Below, piece by piece: positions 9,029-16,826 of a stretch of 42,743 nt of DNA. Positions within the stretch are counted from its first letter, which is position 1; each line of letters starts with the position of its first letter. Source of the stretch: a bacterium (lineage in GTDB: Bacteria > Patescibacteriota > Patescibacteriia > Patescibacteriales > XYC2-FULL-47-12); NCBI GenBank assembly GCA_030698385.1, contig JAUYLZ010000018.1, positions 1 through 42,743 of the forward strand, given 5' to 3'. The notes below the pieces were generated by a model that saw nothing but the letters and a program-made list of their open reading frames with translations, had not been told where the DNA came from and did no database searches. A program made the position numbers and the translations under genes.

Positions 9029-9056
9029 ATTATAACAGGCAGAAAGTTGATGTCAA
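9029..9056 (-). promoter_or_regulatory. Consensus promoter giving a leaderless ligase mRNA
   Basis: TTGACA (9051-9056), 16-bp spacer, TATAAT (9029-9034) on the minus strand, with TG one base before the -10 (extended -10). Only 6 bp separate the -10 from the ATG at 9022, which puts the predicted transcription start at or next to the start codon. Confidence 0.87.
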
Positions 9057-9062
9057 TTAGCC

Positions 9063-9166
9063 AAGAAGGCGGGCAAACGTTTGCCCGCCTTCTTTACATT
9101 TGCCTTCTTTCTTCTCTGGAGGCAGGCAAACGTTTGGCCGCCTTCTTTTTGTTTGCCCGCCTTCTG
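9063..9166. repeat. REP-like palindrome block A
   Basis: 9063-9094 is a perfect 32-bp palindrome made of AAGAAGGCGGGCAAAC and its reverse complement with no loop. A second, degenerate copy follows (about 9112-9144, with GGCAGGC and GGCCGCC arms), then a lone half-site, GTTTGCCCGCCTTCT, to about 9165. The same unit recurs at 10721-10907 and 11271-11322. Confidence 0.95.
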
Positions 9167-9176
9167 AATATAAAAA

Positions 9177-9205
9177 TTGCGCCCCCGCCTAAATTCTGCT
9201 AAAAT
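9177..9205 (+). promoter_or_regulatory. Promoter of the beta-helix surface protein gene
   Basis: TTGCGC (9177-9182), 17-bp spacer, TAAAAT (9200-9205), with TG one base before the -10. The gene starts 27 bp after the -10. Confidence 0.65.
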
Positions 9206-9231
9206 GAAGGCATACTTACTAATCTAAAACT

Positions 9232-10671
9232 ATGAAAAAATTATTTTTGTCTTTATCAATTGTTGCTTTCGTTATTAGTGGCTATCTGGCATGGACCAGT
9301 CCCGCGGCGGCAGAAACTATTATTAATAAAGATGTAACCCTAAACACCACCTGGACCGCGGCCAACAGCCCCTATACGTTAATGAAAACAATTGAGGTGG
9401 AAAGCACGGAAACGCTGACCATTGAACCGGGCGTAACAGTGAACATGCCGGGCGGCTATGACTCTATGTTCGTACTCAAAGGCAATATTATCGCCAGCGG
9501 CACCGCGGCCAATCCGATTATTTTTGACGCTGGCGGCAACTCAACAGTTATTAACGCTAAAAATTCTCAGGCAAAAGCCAAGGCGGAATTTAATAATGTT
9601 ACTTTAAAAAACGGCGCCGCGCTCTGGCAAGGCGACTTTGCTTATTTGAGTCTGAAAAATTCAGTAATTGAAAATTTTTCGCAAAGATCGTACTTTGAGT
9701 TCCCCGGCAATGATGTCTATATTGAGTATAATGAGTTTAAAAACTTCAGCGGCTTTTCTCTGGAAAAAGGCGATGCCGGCCAAATTTATATTCGCTATAA
9801 CCGCTTTGACACCAAAAATCCCGACCTGGCCAGCTATGATGACTTTGTTATCCAAAGTAAAACTACTTTTGGGGAATCGCCGGTGGTCATGTATAATTCT
9901 TTTATTAATATTGAAGGCGCTGCCGTAGCGCTGGCCGCCGGAGAAACCTCAGCCGCGCTCAACGCTCCCAATAACTACTGGGGTACCGCCGATACCGCCG
10001 CGATTGCCTCAATGGTTTATGATAAAAACGATAACACCGCTTTGGCCGGTTATATTACTTATGAACCGATTTTAACCGCGCCGCACGCTGACACGCCCGG
10101 CGCCGTTACCGACACTGTCCAGCCACCTGCTGCTGAAGAGCCAACCACAGAAGAGCCAACCACCACTGAACCGCCGCAAACTCCAGAAATAAATGAAACA
10201 GAAACACCAACCACGGCCGAACCAAACACTGAACTTGCCGATAAAATCGCGGCCTTTATTACCGAAGAAAAAGATTTAACGACAACCATTGATACTGCTT
10301 TAGCCGCCCGCCTAATTGGACGCATTCTCCTGCAGGTGCAAAATCATGGCGAAGCCTGGTATGTCAACCCCAAAGATCAAAAAAAATATTATTTGGCCAA
10401 CGGCTCTGAGGCCTACCGCGTTATGCGCTTTTTAAGCGTCGGCATTACTAATACTGATTTGAATAAAATAATGAATGATAAAACTTTTGCAAAAAAACAC
10501 AGCGGTAAAATTTTTCTACAGGTGGAGGCGCGCGGCGAGGCCTACTACATTGACGTTGACGGCACCGCCCATTACCTCAAAGACGGCGCCGCGGCCTACA
10601 CGATTATGCGGAACTTGAGCCTGGGCATTACCAATATGGATGTGCGGAAAATTGGGGTGGGAGAAATTTAA
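9232..10671 (+). CDS. Secreted right-handed beta-helix protein with two C-terminal CPR surface modules
   Basis: A 479-residue exported protein. Residues 1-27 are a signal peptide (basic MKK, hydrophobic core, cut near SPAAAE). Residues about 30-275 look like a parallel beta-helix: repeated short strands and Asn/Gly turns such as VIENFSQRSYFEF and VYIEYNEFKNFSGF. A Thr/Pro/Glu-rich linker (about 300-335) follows. The C-terminus holds two copies of a module of about 50 residues: GRILLQVQNHGEAWYVNP then YYLANGSEAYRVMRFLSVGI, and GKIFLQVEARGEAYYIDV then AAAYTIMRNLSLGI. I have seen this module as a recurrent part of CPR surface proteins, but I cannot name its function; wall or sugar binding is a guess. 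REP blocks lie on both sides of the gene. Confidence 0.82.
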   Translation: MKKLFLSLSIVAFVISGYLAWTSPAAAETIINKDVTLNTTWTAANSPYTLMKTIEVESTETLTIEPGVTVNMPGGYDSMFVLKGNIIASGTAANPIIFDAGGNSTVINAKNSQAKAKAEFNNVTLKNGAALWQGDFAYLSLKNSVIENFSQRSYFEFPGNDVYIEYNEFKNFSGFSLEKGDAGQIYIRYNRFDTKNPDLASYDDFVIQSKTTFGESPVVMYNSFINIEGAAVALAAGETSAALNAPNNYWGTADTAAIASMVYDKNDNTALAGYITYEPILTAPHADTPGAVTDTVQPPAAEEPTTEEPTTTEPPQTPEINETETPTTAEPNTELADKIAAFITEEKDLTTTIDTALAARLIGRILLQVQNHGEAWYVNPKDQKKYYLANGSEAYRVMRFLSVGITNTDLNKIMNDKTFAKKHSGKIFLQVEARGEAYYIDVDGTAHYLKDGAAAYTIMRNLSLGITNMDVRKIGVGEI

Positions 10672-10683
10672 TCTCTAGGTGAC

Positions 10684-10731
10684 CAATGTGATATTCAAGA
10701 AGGCGGACAATGTGATATTCAAGAAGGCGGG
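10684..10731. repeat. Two tandem 24-bp repeats leading into REP block B
   Basis: The unit begins with CAATGTGATATTCAAGAAGG and has a 24-bp period (10684-10707 and 10708-10731), differing only in the last base. The end of the unit is the left arm of the REP palindrome, so the duplication probably arose together with the repeat. Confidence 0.9.
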
Positions 10732-10907
10732 CAAACGTTTGCCCGCCTTCTTTTCGTTTGCCCGCCTTCTTTTTTCTCTGGAGGCGGCCAAACGTTTGCC
10801 CGCCTTCTGGTTTTACCGCCTTCTTTACGTTTGGTCACCTTCTTTCTCTTTGGAGGCGGGCAAACGTTTGCCCGCCTTCTTTTCGTTTGCCCGCCTTTTT
10901 TTCGTGG
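10721..10907. repeat. REP-like palindrome block B
   Basis: 10721-10752 is identical to the 32-bp palindrome of block A. Two further palindromes lie at about 10780-10807 and 10851-10882, each preceded by TCTCTGGAGGCGG or TCTTTGGAGGCGG and each followed by a lone GTTTGCCCGCC half-site. This gives a unit of about 55 bp (palindrome plus half-site), repeated. The block ends at the promoter of the transposase remnant. Confidence 0.95.
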
Positions 10908-10919
10908 TATAATTGATAT

Positions 10920-11270
10920 ATGTTCAACAAAACACTCTACGAAAAATCACCACATAAAAATTCTCAAAAACGTTTCTACGAACCGCACGCTGTTTATTTT
11001 ATTACCACGGTAACCAACCAAAGATTCCCCTATTTTGAAGAAGCTATTTTCTGTCAATTATTTATTGAGAATCTGAGAATAGTGAAGCACATGAAGCAAT
11101 TTAAGCTGTTTGGATTTATCATTTTGCCAGATCATATTCATTTATTGATTAAAGTTGAGGAAAAATTTAATATTTCAGAGATTATGTTTTCAATTAAAAA
11201 GCATTTTTCTCACGATGTAAACAGAATAATGGGAGAAAATGAGTTATTTGAAAAATATCGCCATGTTGAT
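10920..11270 (+). pseudogene. Truncated REP-associated tyrosine transposase (RAYT, IS200-like Y1)
   Basis: The first 117 codons encode the N-terminal part of a Y1/HUH transposase: FYEPHAVYFITTVTNQR at the start, then LFGFIILPDHIHLLIKV with the metal-binding His-x-His, then the helical segment FSIKKHFSHDVNRIM. RAYT proteins nick and move REP palindromes. The part that should carry the catalytic Tyr (near a Y-I-H-x-N-P motif) is missing, because REP block C begins at 11271 in the middle of the gene and the frame then reads repeat DNA. This copy is therefore inactive. TATAAT at 10908-10913 with preceding TG-N, 6 bp before the ATG, suggests a leaderless transcript. Confidence 0.85.
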
Positions 11271-11322
11271 GAAGGCGGCCAAACGTTTGCCCGCCTTCTT
11301 TTCGTTTGCCCGCCTTCTTTTT
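11271..11322. repeat. REP-like palindrome block C, inside the transposase gene
   Basis: GAAGGCGGCC, AAACGTTTG and CCCGCCTTC form one palindrome (11271-11298) followed by the usual lone half-site, GTTTGCCCGCCTTC. The flanks TGATGAA (11267-11273) and TTCATCA (11321-11327) are also inverted repeats of each other. The block replaces the 3' part of the transposase. Confidence 0.93.
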
Positions 11323-11333
11323 CATCACAAAAC

Positions 11334-11364
11334 TCCTGCCCCGATAGGGGCAGGAGTTTTTTTC
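11334..11364. terminator. Bidirectional terminator
   Basis: The 10-bp stem CTCCTGCCCC and GGGGCAGGAG with a 4-nt loop is flanked by A-run and T-run. It serves the transposase side on the plus strand and the large surface protein (stop at 11405) on the minus strand. Confidence 0.85.
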
Positions 11365-11404
11365 GTTTCAGGATATTCTATCTCAACGACTTTTCTAACT
11401 ATAA

Positions 11405-14400
11405 TTAGTTAGAAAGCGTTCCGCCGTTTACTCCGACGATACCAAGGTCAGATGAAACATCAGTCCAGTGCATGGCGGTTGTGCCGTCATTACCATTGAA
11501 GGTAAAGTCGGTTACCAAGCTGGCGATATTCACCTGCGCGTACTGGGAAGTGCCGGAGGTTGTAACATCTCCCTCAACTACCAGTGTAACCTCGCCGTCA
11601 ACCTTTTCGGTGGTGCCGGAGAGCTGCGTCATGGTAACGGTTGCGACACTACTGCCATTGGGCTGAACCGCAGTCGTCTTATTGGACGCATCGCCTTCAA
11701 TGTACACCTGAATATTCGTTAGGTTGGTAGTGGTTGAAGATGCGATGGTCAAAATCAACTGCCGCATTTCCGCTTTCAGCTCCTCATTGCCGGAGGTACG
11801 GTTAGTGCCGTTGTCAAAGACGAACTTGAACTTGCCGACAATTTTGTCGTTGCCGCCGGCCAAGTTGCCATCCGACATGGCATTGGTCACCGAGGTCAAA
11901 CGTGATCCGGTGGTGGTCGCCAGTTTTGACGCGGTCGTGCTGGCTGAATACTCGCCAACATTCACACCGTCGCCGCCGTTTACCAAAGTTATATCAGTAC
12001 CTGATTCACTGCCTTGGGCGGTAATCGCTTTATTGGCAGACAAACTCCAGGCAGCTAAACCGGCGGTTGAGGCAATACTGTACTGAATTTCACGTCCATA
12101 AGTAGCGGTACCTTCCGGATCGCCGTCAGCGTTAATGGTCTTGGTGGTAACACCAATGAACCATGAAGTCGCCTGGTCAGCCGGAATGACTTTATTCAAG
12201 TCGTCAAAATTGGCGTGACCGGCCGTTGACGGAACTTTGCTCGCAATGATAGCGCCGCTGGAATCATAGAGGTGGACATAAGCAACATCAGACGAGGTTG
12301 AACTGCCCTGTTCTTCCAAAACCAATGTCTTGATCTTAATCGGTTCATTGGCGGTGGTGAACTTCAATTCAGCCAGATAGTTATTCGCTCTGGTTGAAGT
12401 ACCGGCCAAAATGAAGGTATCATTGTTGGCTTTGGTGTCGGTGGTCAGCAGTTCTACCTTCAAGGTGCCGACAGTGGCCAAAGTTACAGTTCTAGACAGA
12501 GTACCGGAATTGGAAACGCTCTCGGTAACCGCGTCGCTGTCTTTATCCTGCGCGAGAATGCTGGTCGTGTCGCTGTCAATTTCCAGAGCCATACCGCCGG
12601 CTGGACTAAAGCTGCCGGAGAAGTCCGCCTGTACCTCTACTACTACCGCTGTACCGGCCGGAATGACGCGGTTAGTGGTATCTAGTGAAGAGAAGGTAAC
12701 AGTTGGCGTAACAGCCGCCGTACCTTCGGTAATGTTGCCAGCTGAAGTCTTGACTAATTTACCGTCAAAATAGAGCCGCAACTGGGCAATATTGTTATCG
12801 GTAAAGGCATCTCCATTACTGTCAGAAGCGTGCAAAGCCAGCGAAGTAACCGTAACCGCTGAAGATGCGCCGGCATTCGCAACCGCGCGATAGACAACTA
12901 CGTTCTGAGCGCCGGTTACTACGGTCTTGGCTGACAAACTGGTGGTTGACCACGTCAGAGAAGCCGCTTTTACGGTAGCAATGGCACTCGTAATAGATGT
13001 AGGTGTTATATTATCGGACAAATCGTCATTTGATTCATCGCCGGTAATCGTGAACGCGCCGTCTTCCAAAGTTATCTGGAAGGTGTCGTTCACATCTGCC
13101 GGAGCGGTGTCATTTGGACCCTCGACATCAACACGAATTTGATAGGTTTTCTTCACACCTTTGACTAAAGTAATATCATCAGCAAGCGTTAACTTACACT
13201 TAGTCGCAGTAGTTGAAGAAGCAATTGCTAAATCATAAACCGCGCCAGTGCCGGTATCCTTCATTTCTCCATTGGTGATTTCCGAACAGCTTAAAGTAGT
13301 GCCGCTGATACTAAATTCATCAGCGCCATTATCGGTAATACCGGTAATAGTGGCGTTTTCACCAGCGGAGAGAATAGTCAGTGTACCCAAGATAACATCA
13401 TTTTCACCCGGACGAACATCTTTGGACGGTGTGGCTGACTTATCAAAGTCAATCGTCACATCGCCGGAAGCCAGCGTTACGATAATACCGGTAGAAGCGG
13501 TGCTTAATCCGTTGCTAGCGAGCTGAATGCCATAACCGAAGTCCTGGCCGGTAAAGACGAGATCGCCAATATCATCAATAAACATCTGAACTTTGTTATC
13601 TACATTCGCCAAACCAACATCACCATAAACTTCTACGGTAATAGTGTCGTTCTTGGCAATCAGTAAATTGTTCAGGTTGAAATCAGCATACTTGCCGTTC
13701 ATCTCAACTCCGGTCAAAACATCGTCGCCGTCAATATTGACAGTTAAGTTGCCAACAATACCGACAACGTTCGTGCCGCCGTTCGTGAGACGCATTGACT
13801 CCCACAAAACTGGCTCATTGGCAGCAGCCAAATTAAACTTGGCCAAAAGCACTCTGTCTTCGCCAAAGTCATTGCTCGTATCAGTCGTGCCGACGCTTGA
13901 CATAGTGATTGTACCAATTGATACGCTCACCGCTGTCATGGTATTACCCTGAATCGGGAATGAACCGCTAACTGAAGCGCCATTGGTGGTAATATCAGCC
14001 GCTTTGGCAACGCCAAGAGCGAAATTACCGGTCCGGCTGGACTCAATAGTCGCTTTGACTACCAAAGATTTGGTCGTGCCGGCGGCTACCTCAATCGGGG
14101 TCGCGAAATTAAAGACAGCTTCATGATCGGAATTAATATTTTTGGCAGTGCCGACGCGGATACCGTTATCATAGAAGGTAACGCTGTCAATGTAGGTTGG
14201 CGTGCCAAGACCGTATGAAGTTAATTTAATCGTATTAACCTTTACCGCGCCATCACTGGCCGCAGTTAAATTCAGCTTCAAGAATGTATTTGGCGAGTTA
14301 GCTGGTATATCACCAGCGGCCGGGGTGTCAGAAGCGAGCGATACACTCAAACCTGACCCGACGTTCGGATCGACCGGAGTGCCGCCGGCGCCGGATGAAG

Positions 14401-15085
14401 TATCAAGCAACGCGGCTTCTGCTCCGGCAATCACCGTGCCGGCAGCCGGCATGGCAACTGAAGCGGGAGCGGTGATAACATCACTCCATTTGAAACGATT
14501 TGCTAAAAACGCTGATTCAGAAGCGATTGAGCGAGCTGAACCATCGCTAGCAATGTAATATACGTCAGCCGCAGAGCCGAACTTTACCAAACTGCCGGTC
14601 GGATAAGCGGAAGCGCTTACCTGGCGTGAAGTCTCGGTATAGTTATTCCAGAATGGATCCGGAACATCAATGACTCTTTGTGCCCACATATCACCAAACA
14701 AAATCTTCGCGATTGTTTCGTCTGGAAGCCAGACTAATTCGCCATTTGGCTCAACCACGTATACCTTTGGATTGGTAGTGATTTTTACTAATTTAGTTCC
14801 TGGACGCACTGTAACATTACTGCCGAGCGGGTAGCTCTCCAGTTCTGACTGGGAGATAGTTACCACGCCGGAGAAATCGGCGTACCAAGAAAAATATGAA
14901 CTTTCATTAGGGAAAACATAACGCTTACCGTCAGCACCCAAGTAATAAACAGATGATAATCCGTTCATTTTAATCAGGTCGCCGGTGCTCGCAGCTGCTG
15001 AAGCATCTGGAGCGACAACTACACTCATGGCCAGAACGGTCACGAGCATTACGCTAACGGTAAAAATTTTGCGTAATTTAATCAT
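11405..15085 (-). CDS. Giant secreted surface (S-layer-like) protein
   Basis: A 1226-residue exported protein, the largest in the window. Residues 1-32 are a signal peptide (MIKLRKIF, hydrophobic core, cleavage near ASAAAS). Residues about 33-215 hold aromatic repeats around YYLGADGKRYVFPNESSYF, KVYVVEPNGELVWLPDE and VYYIASDGSARSIASE, a type of repeat common in CPR envelope proteins. From about 240 the protein is Ser/Thr/Ala/Gly/Val-rich with many beta-strand-like stretches and few charges, suggesting a chain of Ig-like or beta-sandwich domains. There is no C-terminal membrane anchor or LPXTG motif. It most likely forms or decorates the cell-surface layer. It is monocistronic, with terminator 11334-11364 after it and a 547-bp regulatory region before it. 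Confidence 0.8.
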   Translation of the reverse strand: MIKLRKIFTVSVMLVTVLAMSVVVAPDASAAASTGDLIKMNGLSSVYYLGADGKRYVFPNESSYFSWYADFSGVVTISQSELESYPLGSNVTVRPGTKLVKITTNPKVYVVEPNGELVWLPDETIAKILFGDMWAQRVIDVPDPFWNNYTETSRQVSASAYPTGSLVKFGSAADVYYIASDGSARSIASESAFLANRFKWSDVITAPASVAMPAAGTVIAGAEAALLDTSSGAGGTPVDPNVGSGLSVSLASDTPAAGDIPANSPNTFLKLNLTAASDGAVKVNTIKLTSYGLGTPTYIDSVTFYDNGIRVGTAKNINSDHEAVFNFATPIEVAAGTTKSLVVKATIESSRTGNFALGVAKAADITTNGASVSGSFPIQGNTMTAVSVSIGTITMSSVGTTDTSNDFGEDRVLLAKFNLAAANEPVLWESMRLTNGGTNVVGIVGNLTVNIDGDDVLTGVEMNGKYADFNLNNLLIAKNDTITVEVYGDVGLANVDNKVQMFIDDIGDLVFTGQDFGYGIQLASNGLSTASTGIIVTLASGDVTIDFDKSATPSKDVRPGENDVILGTLTILSAGENATITGITDNGADEFSISGTTLSCSEITNGEMKDTGTGAVYDLAIASSTTATKCKLTLADDITLVKGVKKTYQIRVDVEGPNDTAPADVNDTFQITLEDGAFTITGDESNDDLSDNITPTSITSAIATVKAASLTWSTTSLSAKTVVTGAQNVVVYRAVANAGASSAVTVTSLALHASDSNGDAFTDNNIAQLRLYFDGKLVKTSAGNITEGTAAVTPTVTFSSLDTTNRVIPAGTAVVVEVQADFSGSFSPAGGMALEIDSDTTSILAQDKDSDAVTESVSNSGTLSRTVTLATVGTLKVELLTTDTKANNDTFILAGTSTRANNYLAELKFTTANEPIKIKTLVLEEQGSSTSSDVAYVHLYDSSGAIIASKVPSTAGHANFDDLNKVIPADQATSWFIGVTTKTINADGDPEGTATYGREIQYSIASTAGLAAWSLSANKAITAQGSESGTDITLVNGGDGVNVGEYSASTTASKLATTTGSRLTSVTNAMSDGNLAGGNDKIVGKFKFVFDNGTNRTSGNEELKAEMRQLILTIASSTTTNLTNIQVYIEGDASNKTTAVQPNGSSVATVTMTQLSGTTEKVDGEVTLVVEGDVTTSGTSQYAQVNIASLVTDFTFNGNDGTTAMHWTDVSSDLGIVGVNGGTLSN

Positions 15086-15170
15086 AAACTATATTCTTTC
15101 TTATAATCTTACTGGCAGGTATTTATACAAAAATCAATTGGAATTCCACATTCCCCCCTCACCTATGAAT

Positions 15171-15230
15171 GAGATGGTTACAAAACTATTTCGTAGCACA
15201 TTGCAGCCGAAACAGTTTTGTAACCATCTC
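15171..15230. repeat. Long hairpin upstream of the giant surface protein
   Basis: GAGATGGTTACAAAACT (15171-15187) pairs perfectly with 15214-15230 over 17 bp. After one mismatch, TTTCG and CGAAA extend the stem by 5 bp. The apical loop is about 14 nt. There is no T-run on either side, so it is not a classical terminator. Confidence 0.9.
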
Positions 15231-15249
15231 TAGAAGCGAGTTGAAGGAT

Positions 15250-15300
15250 TACTCCCCCTCCCAGTCCAAGTGGAAACTCGTATCCATAGACGAGGGGGTA
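15250..15300. repeat. Inverted repeat CCCCCTC/GAGGGGG
   Basis: CCCCCTC (15254-15260) and GAGGGGG (15292-15298), extended by TA on both ends with a 2-nt bulge, enclose a 31-nt loop. It sits 20 bp beyond the long hairpin. Confidence 0.6.
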
Positions 15301-15484
15301 AGCTTATCGATTTTTATAAATTCTAAAAAGAATGTCTGCCAATAAAATATCCTTTTGTTAATTAAGATCTTTTACCCTCCAAACGGAGCCGACCTTGCTA
15401 ATAAAAGATTTGTTCCTAAATAGGAACATGGCTGGTTTTTGCGGCAACATCCGCAAAACACAATCATCTTCCTACTCTGGTTAT

Positions 15485-15518
15485 CTAGTTGTCTAGTTGT
15501 CTAGTTGTCTAGTTGTCT
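15485..15518. repeat. Tandem 8-bp repeat CTAGTTGT
   Basis: Four perfect copies of CTAGTTGT followed by a partial copy. Slippage could change the copy number. Confidence 0.9.
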
Positions 15519-15632
15519 GGTCATGGGAGATAGAAATTGGAAATAATGAAAATTTAGCTTAACTATTTTCTAATTTCTATTTTCTATAACTAAGCAACTA
15601 AGAAACCAGACAACTATAACGACTCTAAATCG

Positions 15633-16826
15633 TTAACGAATGGTCTCCGGCGCGCTGGTCGCGCCTTGAACCGTTGCCGAAGCCTTTCCCGTTTCATTAT
15701 TCAGCTCAATCACTCCTTTTACCTGCGGCTGGCTTTCAACATTTTCTATTTCAACCGTCTCAGGCGAAGTTGTCGCTTGGTTGCCAACGCCGGTTGCCTC
15801 TGCCTGCTTTTTGTCTTGATCGGCTTGTTCCACGACCTCAACCGCTTCATCTATTAACTGCTGGCTGGCGTTGATTTTATTCAGAGCCTCTGTGTAATTT
15901 TCCGCGTTAAAAAGCTCCTCGGCTTCCGCGATGATTTTGTTGGCCGCGGCGGTCTTGTCAATAGCCTGTGTTTGCGGCTTTTGGTAAAGCTCTATGCTTT
16001 CCGCGCTCTTTCCCAGCCCGGCGCTAAAAACCAGTTCAGTATCGCTTTCAATATTACTGATTTGTTCCTTGGCGGTTTTTATCTTGGCCGCCACTCTTTT
16101 GTTCACATCTGCTTGAGTTGTTTTGTCAGTACTCCCCTTAGCCGCCGCCACGATGGTATTTAAAGCATACAAACCGGTACTATTAATATTGCGAATCGCT
16201 TCGTTTATCTCTTTGGTCGCTCCGCTGGTATTGCTTGCGAGCGCGGTTTTTACCTGCTGCAACGTGTCGCGCAGTTTGGCGGTCTTGGTATCAATGTCTT
16301 GCGCCAACACCAACGCGGCGCTTGGGTCATTGCTATTGATTTCATTCAGACGGTTCTGTACGCTGACGATTTCCTCGCTCAATGTTTTGGCGACAGTTTC
16401 CACTTCTGCGTGATTATTATTTTCAACTAAGCTATTGATTTCATTAGCGCGGCGTTCGGCAAACTTCACCCCCAGTTTCACCTTGTCTTCCGAGCGGTAA
16501 GCCAGCTTAAGCTGTGTTTTTTCACTGACTAATTTAAAAGTATAGAGGAAGCTCCCCGGCGTTGCCTCTGAAGCGGCGCTGATACTAAAAAAGCCGCCTC
16601 CAAAAATCAACAACACAACTATCGCAAAGCTGGCGGCTGGTCTCATTAAGGCGACTGCTTCCGAACCAATAATTTCCTTGGCGCAGGTAAAAAAATTAGC
16701 AAAACTTTTGGCCCGCGCCGTACCCTCGATTTGTTTCAACAAAATAGCGCGTTCCTGCTTCTGCCAGGAGGTGTTTGGTTTGATGGACTTTAATTTCTTT
16801 AATTCTGACGTAATATCTCTATTCAT
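15633..16826 (-). CDS. DUF5667-like membrane protein, probable anti-sigma partner
   Basis: A 397-residue protein. Residues 1-55 are a cytoplasmic, basic, helical part that would meet the sigma factor. A single membrane helix lies at about 62-82 (FAIVVLLIFGGGFFSISAA). Directly outside it is the DUF5667 signature: ATPGSFLYTFKLVSEKTQLK followed by GVKFAERRANEI. The remaining external part is a long alpha-helical, partly coiled region and ends in a Gln/Glu/Val-rich tail. The gene overlaps the upstream ECF sigma gene by 8 bp. By position and topology it is the membrane anchor or sensor that controls that sigma factor; this is an inference from similar pairs. Confidence 0.78.
   Translation of the reverse strand: MNRDITSELKKLKSIKPNTSWQKQERAILLKQIEGTARAKSFANFFTCAKEIIGSEAVALMRPAASFAIVVLLIFGGGFFSISAASEATPGSFLYTFKLVSEKTQLKLAYRSEDKVKLGVKFAERRANEINSLVENNNHAEVETVAKTLSEEIVSVQNRLNEINSNDPSAALVLAQDIDTKTAKLRDTLQQVKTALASNTSGATKEINEAIRNINSTGLYALNTIVAAAKGSTDKTTQADVNKRVAAKIKTAKEQISNIESDTELVFSAGLGKSAESIELYQKPQTQAIDKTAAANKIIAEAEELFNAENYTEALNKINASQQLIDEAVEVVEQADQDKKQAEATGVGNQATTSPETVEIENVESQPQVKGVIELNNETGKASATVQGATSAPETIR

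Larger units (their letters stand above)
15086..15632. other. 547-bp region without a gene, rich in hairpins
   Basis: No reading frame here is convincing. It separates the giant surface protein from the DUF5667-like gene, both on the minus strand, so it should hold the promoter and leader of the former. It contains the long hairpin at 15171-15230, the CCCCCTC/GAGGGGG hairpin at 15250-15300 and the 8-bp tandem repeat at 15485-15518. AGTTGTCTGG (about 15511) and CCAGACAACT (about 15606) form a wider inverted pair that encloses TAGAAATT/AATTTCTA. Confidence 0.6.

Noticed and set aside
10679..11013. Two small frames through REP block B
   Set aside because: They consist of translated repeat units (GKRLPAFF, FARLL), not of a conserved protein.
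11466..14558. Many plus-strand frames opposite the giant surface protein
   Set aside because: They are shadows caused by its Thr/Ser/Gly/Ala-rich codons; none has a domain, and they overlap each other.
15485..15518. CRISPR array
   Set aside because: The 8-bp unit repeats without spacers; no cas gene is present. The REP blocks also lack regular unique spacers.
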